Source: Bacillota bacterium (GTDB taxonomy: Bacteria; Bacillota; Clostridia; Tissierellales; Sedimentibacteraceae). Taken from it: a stretch of 64,000 nt of DNA. Made by a program: the position numbers and the translations under genes. The notes beneath the pieces were generated by a model. That model did not search any database. It was given only the letters and a program-made list of their open reading frames with translations, and was not told where the DNA came from. How positions within the stretch are numbered: position 1 is the first letter of the stretch; each line of letters starts with the position of its first letter. The stretch lies in assembly GCA_023453025.1 (NCBI GenBank), contig JAEXUD010000040.1:116630-180629 (forward strand), in the 5' to 3' direction. This document shows, in pieces, positions 16,966 through 26,263 of this stretch.

Positions 16966-17349
16966 ATGTGTAAAGCAAAATTCTTTATATGTGAGACATG
17001 CGGAAATTTAGTAAATTTAATGATTGAAGGCGGCGGAACTCTGGTGTGCTGCGGAAATGAAATGAAGGAGCTTGTTCCCAACACTGTTGATGCTGCTGTA
17101 GAAAAACATGTTCCGGTTGTTGAAATTGAAGGAAACAAAGTAACTGTTAAAATAGGAAGCGTAGCTCATCCTATGATTGAGGAGCATTACATCCAATGGA
17201 TTTACCTTGAAACAAAAGAAGGAGTTCAAACAAAATGCTTACAACCCGGAGAAGAACCGAAAGCCGTATTTATACTAAACGAAGGCGATGAGGTTGTTTC
17301 CGCATATGAATACTGCAATCTTCACGGATTGTGGAAAAAAGAATTATAA
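16966..17349 (+). CDS. dfx: Desulfoferrodoxin (superoxide reductase)
   Basis: This 127-residue iron protein reduces superoxide to hydrogen peroxide without making oxygen, the anaerobe's alternative to superoxide dismutase. Residues 1-37 form the desulforedoxin-type centre I, with cysteines in ICETCGN and LVCCGNE. The catalytic centre II is marked by KHVPVV, GSVAHPMIEEHYIQW and YEYCNLHGLW, giving the four His and one Cys. Both centres are intact. AGGAGG precedes the ATG. It stands alone between the ThrE genes and a bidirectional terminator. Confidence 0.96.
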   Translation: MCKAKFFICETCGNLVNLMIEGGGTLVCCGNEMKELVPNTVDAAVEKHVPVVEIEGNKVTVKIGSVAHPMIEEHYIQWIYLETKEGVQTKCLQPGEEPKAVFILNEGDEVVSAYEYCNLHGLWKKEL

Positions 17350-17396
17350 TAGTAAGTTAAATAAAACACGCGTAGGCATAAATAGCCTATGTTACA

Positions 17397-17429
17397 AAGG
17401 CGGTTAAGCTAAAATTGCTTAACCGCCTT
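17397..17429. terminator. Bidirectional terminator
   Basis: Perfect 13-bp stem AAGGCGGTTAAGC / GCTTAACCGCCTT with a 7-base loop, between the convergent dfx and P1 peptidase genes. Confidence 0.9.
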
Positions 17430-17465
17430 ATTATAAAAATTGGCAGTGTAAATAATTTTGTATAT

Positions 17466-18488
17466 TTATAGGTATTCTCTCAACCCTTTCACTGTCCTTT
17501 CATCTCTGCCGACGGTAGTTTCGGCATGGTACAATGAGCTTATTACAGCTTCCTCAACTGCCTCTATTGCTCCCCTGAAAACAATATCAATATTATCTTC
17601 ATAAATCATTTTTATATTAATAATATCTACATTACTGTAATGCTTTAATTTATTGGCAGTTGTAAAGGCCAGGCATATATCTCCGCTTCCGTTTCCCATA
17701 TGGGAGCCTGTTCTGGCAATTCCAATGACAGAACGCTTTGCCACCCTTTTAAGCTGTCTTTCATTCAAAGGAATGTCTGTTGCTATTACAATTATAATTG
17801 AACCTCTTTCTTTTTCCTTGTTGTCTATTTCCGCAATTTTTTTACCTATATTTTGTCCGGCTACAATCAGGTCTCCCTTATTTCCAAAGTTAGACATTAC
17901 AATAGCTCCTATGACATATTCCTTGTTATCAAGCTCAATGATTCTCGAGGAAGACCCAATGCCGCCCTTGACACCCAGACAAGACATGCCTGTGCCTGAG
18001 CCGACTGCTCCTTCTTCAAAATCGGATGATGCATTGTCAATAGCTTCGAACACATGCTCCTCCTTGACATGGAGTCCTCTGATGTCATTTAATTTACCGT
18101 CATTGCATTCTGTAACCACGCAATTTACTGTGCCTGCGTCAGTCCCTATATCCTCATTTTGTTTTAGCATATATTTTACTAATCCGGTTGCGGCAATCCC
18201 AACACTTAATGTATTAGTCATGATTATTGGTGTTTCTATAGTTCCAAGCTCGTCGATCTGAAGCAAACCCATGCTCTTGCCAAAACCATTCAGCACATTT
18301 GACGCTGCCATGACCTTTTCTTTGAATATATTGCCTTCATGGGGCAGAATAGCTGTTACACCGGTTTTTATACTGCCTTCATTCAGTGTAACATGACCTA
18401 CCTTTACACCTTGGACATCTGATATAAGATTTTTCTCACCCTTTTTTAATTTGCCTATAACAATACCACTGCTTTTATCTAATCCCAT
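17466..18488 (-). CDS. P1-family (S58, DmpA-type) aminopeptidase
   Basis: This 340-residue self-processing N-terminal-nucleophile hydrolase is related to DmpA and beta-peptidyl aminopeptidase. It cuts N-terminal residues, in some relatives D-amino acid amides or beta-peptides. The family sequence GAVGSGTGMSCLGVKGGIGS (about 160-179) is present. The ERGSIIIVIATD segment places the autocleavage Gly-Ser at 229-230, Ser230 being the predicted nucleophile. RTGSHMGNGSGDICLAF follows as the oxyanion region. No signal peptide is present. It lies downstream of an amidohydrolase and an AGCS amino acid symporter, suggesting joint use of amidated or D-alanyl peptides (inference). Confidence 0.88.
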   Translation of the reverse strand: MGLDKSSGIVIGKLKKGEKNLISDVQGVKVGHVTLNEGSIKTGVTAILPHEGNIFKEKVMAASNVLNGFGKSMGLLQIDELGTIETPIIMTNTLSVGIAATGLVKYMLKQNEDIGTDAGTVNCVVTECNDGKLNDIRGLHVKEEHVFEAIDNASSDFEEGAVGSGTGMSCLGVKGGIGSSSRIIELDNKEYVIGAIVMSNFGNKGDLIVAGQNIGKKIAEIDNKEKERGSIIIVIATDIPLNERQLKRVAKRSVIGIARTGSHMGNGSGDICLAFTTANKLKHYSNVDIINIKMIYEDNIDIVFRGAIEAVEEAVISSLYHAETTVGRDERTVKGLREYL

Positions 18489-18554
18489 TTTATTTCCTTT
18501 CTGAAATCTTAGTTATAACTAAGATGAATATCAATTAGTTATTATAGCATAACC

Positions 18555-20147
18555 TTAACTGGTATATACTATTTTTCCATTGACAACTGTTTTATTTACC
18601 TTAACATCTTTTATTGCATCCGGATCCAGTTGATAAATATTTTCTGATAAAATTACAAAATCCGCTCTCTTACCTGGCTCTACCGTACCATTTTCATTTT
18701 CTGAAAATGATGAGTAGGCCGGGTATTTAGTAAACATTTTAACAGCTTCTTGTACGGTAATTTTTTCTTCAGGCAGCCATCCCTTATCAGGCTTACCATT
18801 TATATTTTTTCTTGTAACTGCAAAATAAATATTTTCCATAACATTAAAACTGACTACCGGTGCATCAGACCCTCCTATGCGCATTATATTATATTTTTCC
18901 ATTGAATTCCACGCATAAATTTTATCCATCCTTTTACTTCCGATTCTTTTCTCCACCATATCCATATCTAAATCAATAAATACTGGTTGAATATAAGCAA
19001 TAATAGAATTCTTTCCCATTTCCTTCAAAATATTTTCATCAGTTATTTGGGCATGTACAATACCATGTCTGCAATTTTCTTTATAATTTTTCTTGTTTGC
19101 TTTTTTTATTGAATCTATAGTCATGTTCATAGCTCTGTCGCCTATACAATGGACTGCCACTTGCATATTGTTTTCATGAGCCAGAATGATAATTTCATCT
19201 AATTCTGATTGAGAAAATATTGCTATACCCATATTATCGCTGTTTTCATACGGCTGGTTTAACGCTGCTGTCTTAGCTCCCAGTGAACCGTCCTGCAATA
19301 ACTTCAAAGGCCCTATTCTGAAGAAAGCACCGCCGTTTCCGGTTCTATAGCCTTTATCCAAAAATTCTTTAAAACCATCAATTCTTTCAAATAAACACTG
19401 CTCATAGACTCTGACAGTCATTTCATTTTTATTTTGCAGTGATCTATACGAATTAACAACCAATTCCCAATCGGCACCGGGTATGGATGAAAAGTCATCG
19501 CACTGACAGCCGGTTATTCCTTCTGCATTCAGGTTTTTCATCGATAGTTTAATCAAATCTTCTACATAATCCTGTGATGGTTTTTCCAAAATAGAATAAT
19601 AAAGTTGGACTGCTCCTTCTTTTATTAATCCTGTTTCTAAATTCATTTCTTCCGCCAGTTCTTTATAAGCCGGCAAAGTCTTGATTTTATTTAATGCATG
19701 GGTATTACAAACTGCGACATGTCCGCAAACCCTTACAAAAATTATTGGTATATCCAATGAAATATTATCCAGCTCCTGGCGAGTAGGGTATCGCTTATAT
19801 GTAAATTTTTCTTCATTCCATCCCCTGCAATATAACCATTTTAAATTACCTTCATTCGAAGCTAAATATTCTTCAGTTTTTTTAATTGTTTCTTCAACTG
19901 ACCGGCATTCAAAAAGCTTTACAGAGCTTTCTACAAATGCATAACTCAGCAGATGCATGTGTCCGTCCACAAAACCCGGAAGCAATAATTTACCTCCTAA
20001 ATCAATCTTTTCTTTTGCGTAAAAATTCTTAGCCTCTTCATTGGTGCCTACAAAACATATTAAACCATTTTCTATGCCGACAGCTTCCGACATACTGCCT
20101 CTGTCATCTAATGTACTGATTGTGCCGTTATAAAATAAAGTATCCAC
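18555..20147 (-). CDS. Amidohydrolase family protein, YtcJ-like
   Basis: This 530-residue cytoplasmic metal-dependent hydrolase has the amidohydrolase TIM barrel. GFVDGHMHLLSYA (about 57-69) gives the first H-x-H metal pair. VAVHCIGDRAMN (about 330-341), HGIVHAQITD (about 362-371) and GGSDAPV (about 428-434) supply the remaining metal ligands and catalytic Asp. The layout matches YtcJ-type exoenzymes, a group whose natural substrates are mostly unknown. It is preceded by a long hairpin after the AGCS gene and followed 66 bases later by the P1 peptidase. An N-acyl or cyclic amide substrate is a reasonable inference only. Confidence 0.85.
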   Translation of the reverse strand: MDTLFYNGTISTLDDRGSMSEAVGIENGLICFVGTNEEAKNFYAKEKIDLGGKLLLPGFVDGHMHLLSYAFVESSVKLFECRSVEETIKKTEEYLASNEGNLKWLYCRGWNEEKFTYKRYPTRQELDNISLDIPIIFVRVCGHVAVCNTHALNKIKTLPAYKELAEEMNLETGLIKEGAVQLYYSILEKPSQDYVEDLIKLSMKNLNAEGITGCQCDDFSSIPGADWELVVNSYRSLQNKNEMTVRVYEQCLFERIDGFKEFLDKGYRTGNGGAFFRIGPLKLLQDGSLGAKTAALNQPYENSDNMGIAIFSQSELDEIIILAHENNMQVAVHCIGDRAMNMTIDSIKKANKKNYKENCRHGIVHAQITDENILKEMGKNSIIAYIQPVFIDLDMDMVEKRIGSKRMDKIYAWNSMEKYNIMRIGGSDAPVVSFNVMENIYFAVTRKNINGKPDKGWLPEEKITVQEAVKMFTKYPAYSSFSENENGTVEPGKRADFVILSENIYQLDPDAIKDVKVNKTVVNGKIVYTS

Positions 20148-20186
20148 TCATTAACAGTCCTCCCTATCGTCCGTCATGAAATATTT

Positions 20187-20245
20187 ACACAACTGCAATT
20201 TTTAGTGGTTGTTTCCCAAAGCCTCCCTAAAAATTGCAGTTGTGT
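20187..20245. terminator. Long inverted repeat between AGCS and amidohydrolase genes
   Basis: Perfect 19-bp arms ACACAACTGCAATTTTTAG / CTAAAAATTGCAGTTGTGT with a 21-base loop. It could terminate part of the transcript after the symporter gene, giving lower expression of the two hydrolase genes. Confidence 0.65.
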
Positions 20246-20273
20246 AATAATTATAATTTACAAAAATATTTAT

Positions 20274-21725
20274 TTAATTATTTTTAGCTTTTAATTCATC
20301 TTCATAGAACAATTTGAAATCAGGATCAACTGTACCCACTCCTAAATATCTGGCTTTATAGTCTTTTAATAGTTCTATAAATTTACCACCTATCACAAAT
20401 AATACTGCTACATTTATGAAGGTTGGTATAACGGATGAAAAGTCCGCTAAAGTCCATATTTGCTCTGGCGTACCTCCAAAATATACAGATGCAACCAGAA
20501 TGGCAAAGCCCCATAATGGATTTCCAAGAACGAATATCCTTGTAAATACCTTCTTAATTTTTGTTCCATCTTCAAATGCATGATTTAACAGCGTCATATA
20601 ATAGGCAAACCACCCTGTATTTGTTGTTAATCCAAATAAGAATATACTTAGTGCTACAATTACTCTTGCCGTATAGCCCATTACTGATTCAAAAGCTGTC
20701 AGTGTCAAATTGGCACCCGTCATTCCTGAATTCCAGTAGCCTGTGATTATTACAACCAGACCTGTTACCGAGCAAACCAATATTGTATCTGCAAATACTT
20801 CAAATGCTCCCAGCAGTCCTTGCTTAACAGGATGGTCAACATCTGCGGTAGCGTGTACCATAGGAGATGTTCCCCAGCCGGCCTCATTGCTGTACACTGA
20901 CCTGGCAAAACCCAGCCTCATTGCTTTGCTTACGGTAGCGCCTGCGAATCCGCCGGCAGCAGCTTGAGTTGTAAATGCCCCCTTGAATATCATCGCAAAG
21001 GTACCAGGCACATTTGCAATATTGACAATTAATATATATATACCGCATATTACATAGAATCCGCACATGACAGGGATTAAATAGGATGCTATAACTCCAA
21101 TCTTTTTTATGCCTCCAACTGTTATTAAATATATGCAAATTACAAGTGCGATTGAAGGAATTATGAATGGTATATCAAAGGTGGTTCCAATAGCTTCTGA
21201 AATAGTGTAGTTTTGAATAGTTATAGGCCAGGTCATAAATATACCTATACCAAAAATAATTGCAAGTGGTTTCCAAATACTACTTCCTCTTTCTGTCCCC
21301 AGAGCTTTTTGAATGTAATATGTAGGACCTCCTCTGAATGTTCCGTCCTCAGCTGTTTCCCTATAATACACAGCTAGTGTAACCTCTGCCATTTTAATTA
21401 TCATTCCTAAAAGTGCTGCAAACCATATCCAAAACAATGCTCCCGGTCCGCCTGTGGCAATTGCAGTTGCAACACCGCTTATATTGCTGACACCCACAGA
21501 GCCGCCGACAGCAACAGAAATTGCTTGAAATGGAGTTAGTTTCTTTTTATCATTCAAGTTTTTTGATTCTTTATTGGATTTAAAAATATTTGCTACAATA
21601 AAGCCAAAGTATTTGAATTGAAACCCACGGCTTTTAACAGTAAAATAAAATCCCGTTATTAATATGGCAACCAGCAAGGGCATGCCCCATAAAAAGTTAG
21701 TAAAATTAGTAAAAATTTCGAACAT
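20274..21725 (-). CDS. Alanine/glycine:cation symporter (AGCS family)
   Basis: This 483-residue membrane protein imports alanine or glycine with Na+ or H+. Family features include PFQAISVAVGGSVGVSNISG (about 64-83), the conserved GGPGALFWIWFAALLGM (about 92-108), and SNEAGWGTSPMVHATADVD (about 278-296). About 11 membrane segments are expected. It sits directly downstream of a sigma-54 promoter and divergent from a sigma-54 activator, so it is the first gene of a regulated unit that continues into the amidohydrolase and peptidase. The stereochemistry of the substrate cannot be told from the sequence. Confidence 0.92.
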   Translation of the reverse strand: MFEIFTNFTNFLWGMPLLVAILITGFYFTVKSRGFQFKYFGFIVANIFKSNKESKNLNDKKKLTPFQAISVAVGGSVGVSNISGVATAIATGGPGALFWIWFAALLGMIIKMAEVTLAVYYRETAEDGTFRGGPTYYIQKALGTERGSSIWKPLAIIFGIGIFMTWPITIQNYTISEAIGTTFDIPFIIPSIALVICIYLITVGGIKKIGVIASYLIPVMCGFYVICGIYILIVNIANVPGTFAMIFKGAFTTQAAAGGFAGATVSKAMRLGFARSVYSNEAGWGTSPMVHATADVDHPVKQGLLGAFEVFADTILVCSVTGLVVIITGYWNSGMTGANLTLTAFESVMGYTARVIVALSIFLFGLTTNTGWFAYYMTLLNHAFEDGTKIKKVFTRIFVLGNPLWGFAILVASVYFGGTPEQIWTLADFSSVIPTFINVAVLFVIGGKFIELLKDYKARYLGVGTVDPDFKLFYEDELKAKNN

Positions 21726-21757
21726 AATTGCCTCCTTTTATATTTTTATATCATACA

Positions 21758-21773
21758 AGCAATTTGTATGCCA
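21758..21773 (-). promoter_or_regulatory. sigma-54 (RpoN) promoter of the AGCS gene
   Basis: On the minus strand TGGCAT-ACAAA-TTGCT fits the -24/-12 consensus with one mismatch, and both boxes are identical to those of the CitMHS promoter. It lies 32 bases before the AGCS start codon. Confidence 0.88.
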
Positions 21774-21843
21774 AACATGATTATATAAATATTGATTAAA
21801 AATACTTGTGATTTTATTATTATCTAACTTGAAACTCCAAAGG

Positions 21844-21885
21844 TAATAGGATTAAATAGGATTTAATTCATAATTTATCCTATTA
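21844..21885. promoter_or_regulatory. Repeated ATAGGAT sites, candidate activator-binding region
   Basis: TAATAGGAT (21844-21852) and AATAGGAT (21855-21862) are direct repeats. ATCCTATTA (21877-21885) is an inverted copy. The cluster lies 70-110 bases upstream of the sigma-54 promoter and just before the activator gene, so it may serve both. Confidence 0.6.
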
Positions 21886-21936
21886 TCTTATTATAATTAT
21901 GCTATAATAAAAGTATATTTCATCAGGAGGCAGTGT

Positions 21937-23928
21937 ATGAAAACAGTTTCAATAATCTACAGAAATAGAGAAAATATGCCAGCAATTGAATATATAAAAG
22001 GGAATTTGGAATTAATTTTTGAAAATTATATAAGAGTAAATAATGTTTTTCTAAATGAGCTTGTCAGCAATGAAGTAATTGAGGGCGATATATTTTTAAT
22101 TTTGTTTGAATATATGATATATCCTTTAAAAAAGCATATAAGAAACTTTGATAATGTTGTGGTTATGACAAGAGGTGTTGATAGAAGATTTATTTCCGAT
22201 ATACTTAAAATACCTAACAATACTGATATCCTGGTTGTAAATGACTCTTACGAAAGCACAATACAAACAACCAATACTTTTTATGAGCTTGGTATAAGCA
22301 ACATTAACTTTATTCCTTATGAAAAACGCCTGGATACTGATAACTATTATAATGATATTAAAATTGCCATAACTCCTAATGAGGTGGACATAGTTCCAAA
22401 ACATATTCAGAATATTATAAATATCGGATACAGACAAATTGGATATGATACGCTGATTAAAATAATGCAGAAGCTTCAGTTAAGCCATAGGTTGATAAAC
22501 AGAAATATCATTAAACACATGAACAACATTGTTGAACCTAATGCCACTTTTAAGAGCAACTATTTAAACAGCTATTTAAAAAGCGAAATGTTAAACATGG
22601 TTATTTTCAACTCATTTGATAGTATATTATTAACAGATAACGATTATAATTTAGTTTATTCAAATAATAAATCCAATATAATTTTTGGCATTGATGATAA
22701 CAGCTATGAAATGAGTATAAATAACTTTATGGACAACTCTCTTTTCAAAAAAATTATTAATTCCAATACAAAGACTAAATTCATCAAAATTAATGAAGAT
22801 AATTATACTGTTGAAAAAACTGCCGTAATGCTTATGGACCAAGTTGTAGGATATTATATAATTCTAAGAAATGAAAAAGACATAAGGGATTTAGAAATAA
22901 GCTTAAAGAATCATCTTGTAAAGAAAGGATTGTTTGCTAAGTATACCTTTAATAGTATTGTTCATAAATCAGATAAAATGATGCAATGCATAAATCTTTC
23001 AAAAAAAGCATCTCTGACAGATTACACAATATTAATTCAAGGGGAAAGCGGTACAGGAAAAGAGCTGCTGGCACAATCTATACATAATTTTTCCTACAGA
23101 AGAAATATGCCTTTTGTTGCTATTAATTGTGCTGCCTTGCCTGAATCGTTGCTGGAAAGCCAGCTGTTTGGGTATGAAGGCGGATCATTTACAGGAGCAA
23201 ACAAGAACGGAAAAATAGGTTTATTTGAACAAGCCAACACCGGAACACTTTTTTTAGATGAAATAGGTGATATATCTCCAAACCTTCAAATTCAATTACT
23301 GAGAGTCATTCAAGAAAAACAAATTATGCGTATAGGCAGTGACAGGTTAATTAATATTAATGTGAGGATTATTGCTGCAACAAATAAAGACCTTGAAGAA
23401 GAGGTACATAAAGGTAATTTCAGAAGTGATCTATATTACAGACTTAATGTAATTCCAATTGAAATACCGGCCTTAAGAGAACGTAAAGAAGATATATTGC
23501 TGCTGACAGAAAGCTTTTTGGGAAAGTTATATTACAATTTAACAGAAGACCAGAAGAAATATATACTAAACTATACATGGCCGGGAAATGTAAGGGAGTT
23601 GGAAAGCGCTGTAAATTATTATAAAACATTGGGTTCAATTCCGAATTTTATACTAAATAAATCCAATATTAAATCAAGTATAAGTATTGAAAATAACACC
23701 ACCTATCAAATTTTAAAAATTATAAAGGACAACACTGATATTTGCCATGGAATTGGCAGAACACAATTGATATTTATACTAAAGGATAAAGGAATAAAAT
23801 TAAGTGATTCTAAAGTCAGAATATTACTAAAATGGTTAAGTGACAATAATTATATTGAGACTGCTAAAGGAAGGTCAGGCAACAGTATAACTCAGCAAGG
23901 TATCAATTATCTGAATTCGATGCTTTGA
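21937..23928 (+). CDS. sigma-54-dependent activator with GSFTGA loop and winged-helix C-terminus
   Basis: This 663-residue enhancer-binding protein has an N-terminal domain (about 1-180) resembling the PrpR-type ligand sensor, in the VVVMTRGVDRRFIS and LVVNDSYESTIQTT segments. A PAS-like region lies at about 225-312. The AAA+ core has Walker A GESGTGKE at 369-376 and Walker B GTLFLDE at 436-442. The sigma-54 contact loop reads GSFTGA (416-421) instead of GAFTGA. The last 70 residues do not look like a Fis helix-turn-helix; they resemble a winged helix (LIFILKDKGIKLSDSKVRIL, LSDNNYIETAKGRSG). It is divergent from the AGCS gene and should activate its sigma-54 promoter. Confidence 0.9.
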   Translation: MKTVSIIYRNRENMPAIEYIKGNLELIFENYIRVNNVFLNELVSNEVIEGDIFLILFEYMIYPLKKHIRNFDNVVVMTRGVDRRFISDILKIPNNTDILVVNDSYESTIQTTNTFYELGISNINFIPYEKRLDTDNYYNDIKIAITPNEVDIVPKHIQNIINIGYRQIGYDTLIKIMQKLQLSHRLINRNIIKHMNNIVEPNATFKSNYLNSYLKSEMLNMVIFNSFDSILLTDNDYNLVYSNNKSNIIFGIDDNSYEMSINNFMDNSLFKKIINSNTKTKFIKINEDNYTVEKTAVMLMDQVVGYYIILRNEKDIRDLEISLKNHLVKKGLFAKYTFNSIVHKSDKMMQCINLSKKASLTDYTILIQGESGTGKELLAQSIHNFSYRRNMPFVAINCAALPESLLESQLFGYEGGSFTGANKNGKIGLFEQANTGTLFLDEIGDISPNLQIQLLRVIQEKQIMRIGSDRLININVRIIAATNKDLEEEVHKGNFRSDLYYRLNVIPIEIPALRERKEDILLLTESFLGKLYYNLTEDQKKYILNYTWPGNVRELESAVNYYKTLGSIPNFILNKSNIKSSISIENNTTYQILKIIKDNTDICHGIGRTQLIFILKDKGIKLSDSKVRILLKWLSDNNYIETAKGRSGNSITQQGINYLNSML

Positions 23929-23937
23929 ATAAATTTA

Positions 23938-23963
23938 AAAGAGAACGGCGAGCCGTCCTCTTT
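23938..23963. terminator. Bidirectional terminator
   Basis: Stem AAAGAG-A-ACGGC / GCCGT-C-CTCTTT with a short loop, between the convergent activator and metG genes. Confidence 0.8.
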
Positions 23964-23968
23964 ATATA

Positions 23969-25939
23969 TTAACTAATGGTTGCTCCGTCTGCAATGTCTT
24001 CCAATGTTGAAAGCATTGTCAGCTTCTTTCCTTTTTCTGCAGCTAAAAGCATTCCTCTGGATTCCACACCTCTTAATGTAACAGGTTTCAAATTGTAAAT
24101 CAATATAACCTTTTTGCCTACCAAATCCTCCGGATTGTAATATTTAGCTATTCCTGAAACCACCTGTCTTGTTTCATCTCCAACCTTCAGCTGGAATACA
24201 AGAAGCTTATCAGCATTAGGATGTCTTTCTGCTTTGACAATCTCGGCAACTCTTAAGTCCAGTTTGTCAAAATCATCAATAGTTATATATCCATCATCTG
24301 ATTCTTCCTTTGCTTCATCCTTCACAGGCTCAGGTTTTGATTCCTTTTCTCCTGCGGAAGCCGTCTTTGCTTCATTGATTTTATTGATTTCTTCTATTTT
24401 CTTAGCTGCATCGATTCTTGCAAACAATATTTCGGGTGTGCCGACCTTTTCGCCCGGAACCATTCCATTAAATCCTTGTAAAGACTCCCAGTCCTTTTTA
24501 TCAGTATTTAACTGTTTTAATATTTTCTGTGCAGTTTCAGGCAAATATGGCTCCAGCAACACTGCGGCTATTCTTATTGATTCAAGCAGGTTGTATAATA
24601 CTGTTCCTAGTCTTGCTTTTTTGCTTTCGTCCTTGCCCAGAATCCATGGCTGTGTTTCGTCAATATATTTGTTGCTTCTTCTAAGCAGAGCAAATATTTC
24701 GTCTATGGCATCTGATACCTTCAATTCATCCATTTTCTTTTCAACTCTTGCGGGTGTTTCAAGAGCAATTTTAATCAGCTCATCATCTATTGCTTCATGC
24801 TCTGATTGAGGCAATATTTCTCCGTCAAAATATTTGTTTGTCATTGTAATGGTTCTGTTAACCAGGTTTCCAAGTATATTTGCCAAATCCGAGTTAATTC
24901 TTTCTATTAACAATTCATATGTCAGTGTTCCGTCATTTGCAAATGGCATTTCATGAAGCACAAAGTATCTGACTGCATCTACGCCAAACAAATCAACTAA
25001 ATCATCGGCATAAATTACATTGCCTTTTGACTTGCTCATTTTGCCTTCGCCGACTAACAGCCACGGGTGCCCGAATACCTGCTTGGGAAGCTCTACTCCC
25101 AATGCCATCAATAATATGGGCCAGTAAATAGTATGGAACCTTAAAATATCCTTGCCTATTAAATGAACATCAGCAGGCCAGTATTTTTTAAATAATTCGT
25201 CATGATTACCGTCAGGGTCATAACCAAGGAATGTAATATAGTTGCTTAATGCATCTATCCAGACATAAACCACATGACCTTCATCAAAGGTTACGGGAAC
25301 ACCCCAGTCAAATGATGTTCTGGAAACGCAGAGATCCTGCAATCCTGTCTTGATAAAATTATTAACCATTTCATTTTTGCGTGAATCAGGCTGAATAAAT
25401 TCAGGATGATCCTCTATGTGCTTCATCAGTCTGTCTGCATACTTGCTCATTTTAAAGAAATATGCTTCTTCTCTTGCCATGTGGACTTCTCTTCCGCAGT
25501 CAGGGCATTTGCCGTCAACAAGCTGGGATTCTGTGAAAAATGCCTCATCCGGTGTACAATACCAGCCTTCATAATATCCCTTATATATGTCTCCCTGGTC
25601 GTACAGCTTTTTAAATATTTTCTGTACAATTTCAACATGCTGCGGGTCTGTCGTGCGGACAAATTTGTCATAGCTGGTGTTCATCAAATCCCATATACGT
25701 TTTATTTCACCTGCAATCTCATCAACAAACTGCTGAGGAGTTTTTCCTGCGTCGCCGGCCTTAATTTGAATTTTTTCACCGTGCTCATCTGTTCCTGTTT
25801 GAAAATATACATCATATCCGTTTAATTTTTTAAATCTTACGATACTATCGGCCAGAACTATTTCATATGTATTTCCAATATGAGGTTTACCGGATGTATA
25901 TGCTATTGCCGTTGTTAAATAATATTTGCCTTTATTCAT
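23969..25939 (-). CDS. metG: Methionyl-tRNA synthetase
   Basis: This 656-residue class I synthetase charges tRNA-Met for initiation and elongation. The HIGH-type motif is PHIGNTYE at about 19-26 and the KMSKS loop is GKMSKSKGN near residue 303. One zinc knuckle is visible as CTPDEAFFTESQLVDGKCPDC. The C-terminal domain from about residue 550 (LDLRVAEIVKAERHPNADKL) is the Trbp111-like tRNA-binding and dimer domain of longer MetRS forms. A charged spacer rich in Glu and Lys precedes it. Expression is controlled by the Met T-box directly upstream. Confidence 0.97.
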   Translation of the reverse strand: MNKGKYYLTTAIAYTSGKPHIGNTYEIVLADSIVRFKKLNGYDVYFQTGTDEHGEKIQIKAGDAGKTPQQFVDEIAGEIKRIWDLMNTSYDKFVRTTDPQHVEIVQKIFKKLYDQGDIYKGYYEGWYCTPDEAFFTESQLVDGKCPDCGREVHMAREEAYFFKMSKYADRLMKHIEDHPEFIQPDSRKNEMVNNFIKTGLQDLCVSRTSFDWGVPVTFDEGHVVYVWIDALSNYITFLGYDPDGNHDELFKKYWPADVHLIGKDILRFHTIYWPILLMALGVELPKQVFGHPWLLVGEGKMSKSKGNVIYADDLVDLFGVDAVRYFVLHEMPFANDGTLTYELLIERINSDLANILGNLVNRTITMTNKYFDGEILPQSEHEAIDDELIKIALETPARVEKKMDELKVSDAIDEIFALLRRSNKYIDETQPWILGKDESKKARLGTVLYNLLESIRIAAVLLEPYLPETAQKILKQLNTDKKDWESLQGFNGMVPGEKVGTPEILFARIDAAKKIEEINKINEAKTASAGEKESKPEPVKDEAKEESDDGYITIDDFDKLDLRVAEIVKAERHPNADKLLVFQLKVGDETRQVVSGIAKYYNPEDLVGKKVILIYNLKPVTLRGVESRGMLLAAEKGKKLTMLSTLEDIADGATIS

Positions 25940-25960
25940 ACCTACCTCCTAATAAAATAA

Positions 25961-26230
25961 GCCTCTTTGCATATGCAAAGAGGCGATTTACGCGTTACCA
26001 CTCTTTTTCGCACATATTTCACAATATGTGCCTCAACAGGTTTCCAACCATGTATTGTAACGTATACCACACGTCATACCCTAACTTGCGCTCAGGTACA
26101 AAGCTCAAAGGCCATGTTCATTTTAAATCAATCACCGGCTCACACCTTACCCGGCTCTCTTTGTCATGATTATAAAACTACTCTTCTTTTCATTGCTTTA
26201 AGTTATATTATTGTTTATCATATGTTAAAC
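25961..26230 (-). promoter_or_regulatory. T-box leader (methionine type) of metG
   Basis: Minus-strand GAGTGGTAACGCG (25991-26003) is the T-box motif that pairs with the uncharged tRNA acceptor end. It is followed by a terminator stem, GCCTCTTTGC / GCAAAGAGGC (25961-25984), and a TTATTTTATT run. Upstream GTGAGCCGG and a GAAC-ATG-GCC segment give a probable Met specifier at 26113-26115. Low charged tRNA-Met would favour read-through into metG. The exact 5' end is estimated. Confidence 0.88.
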
Positions 26231-26263
26231 TATACATAAATCTCATTATTTTGTCAACAATTT

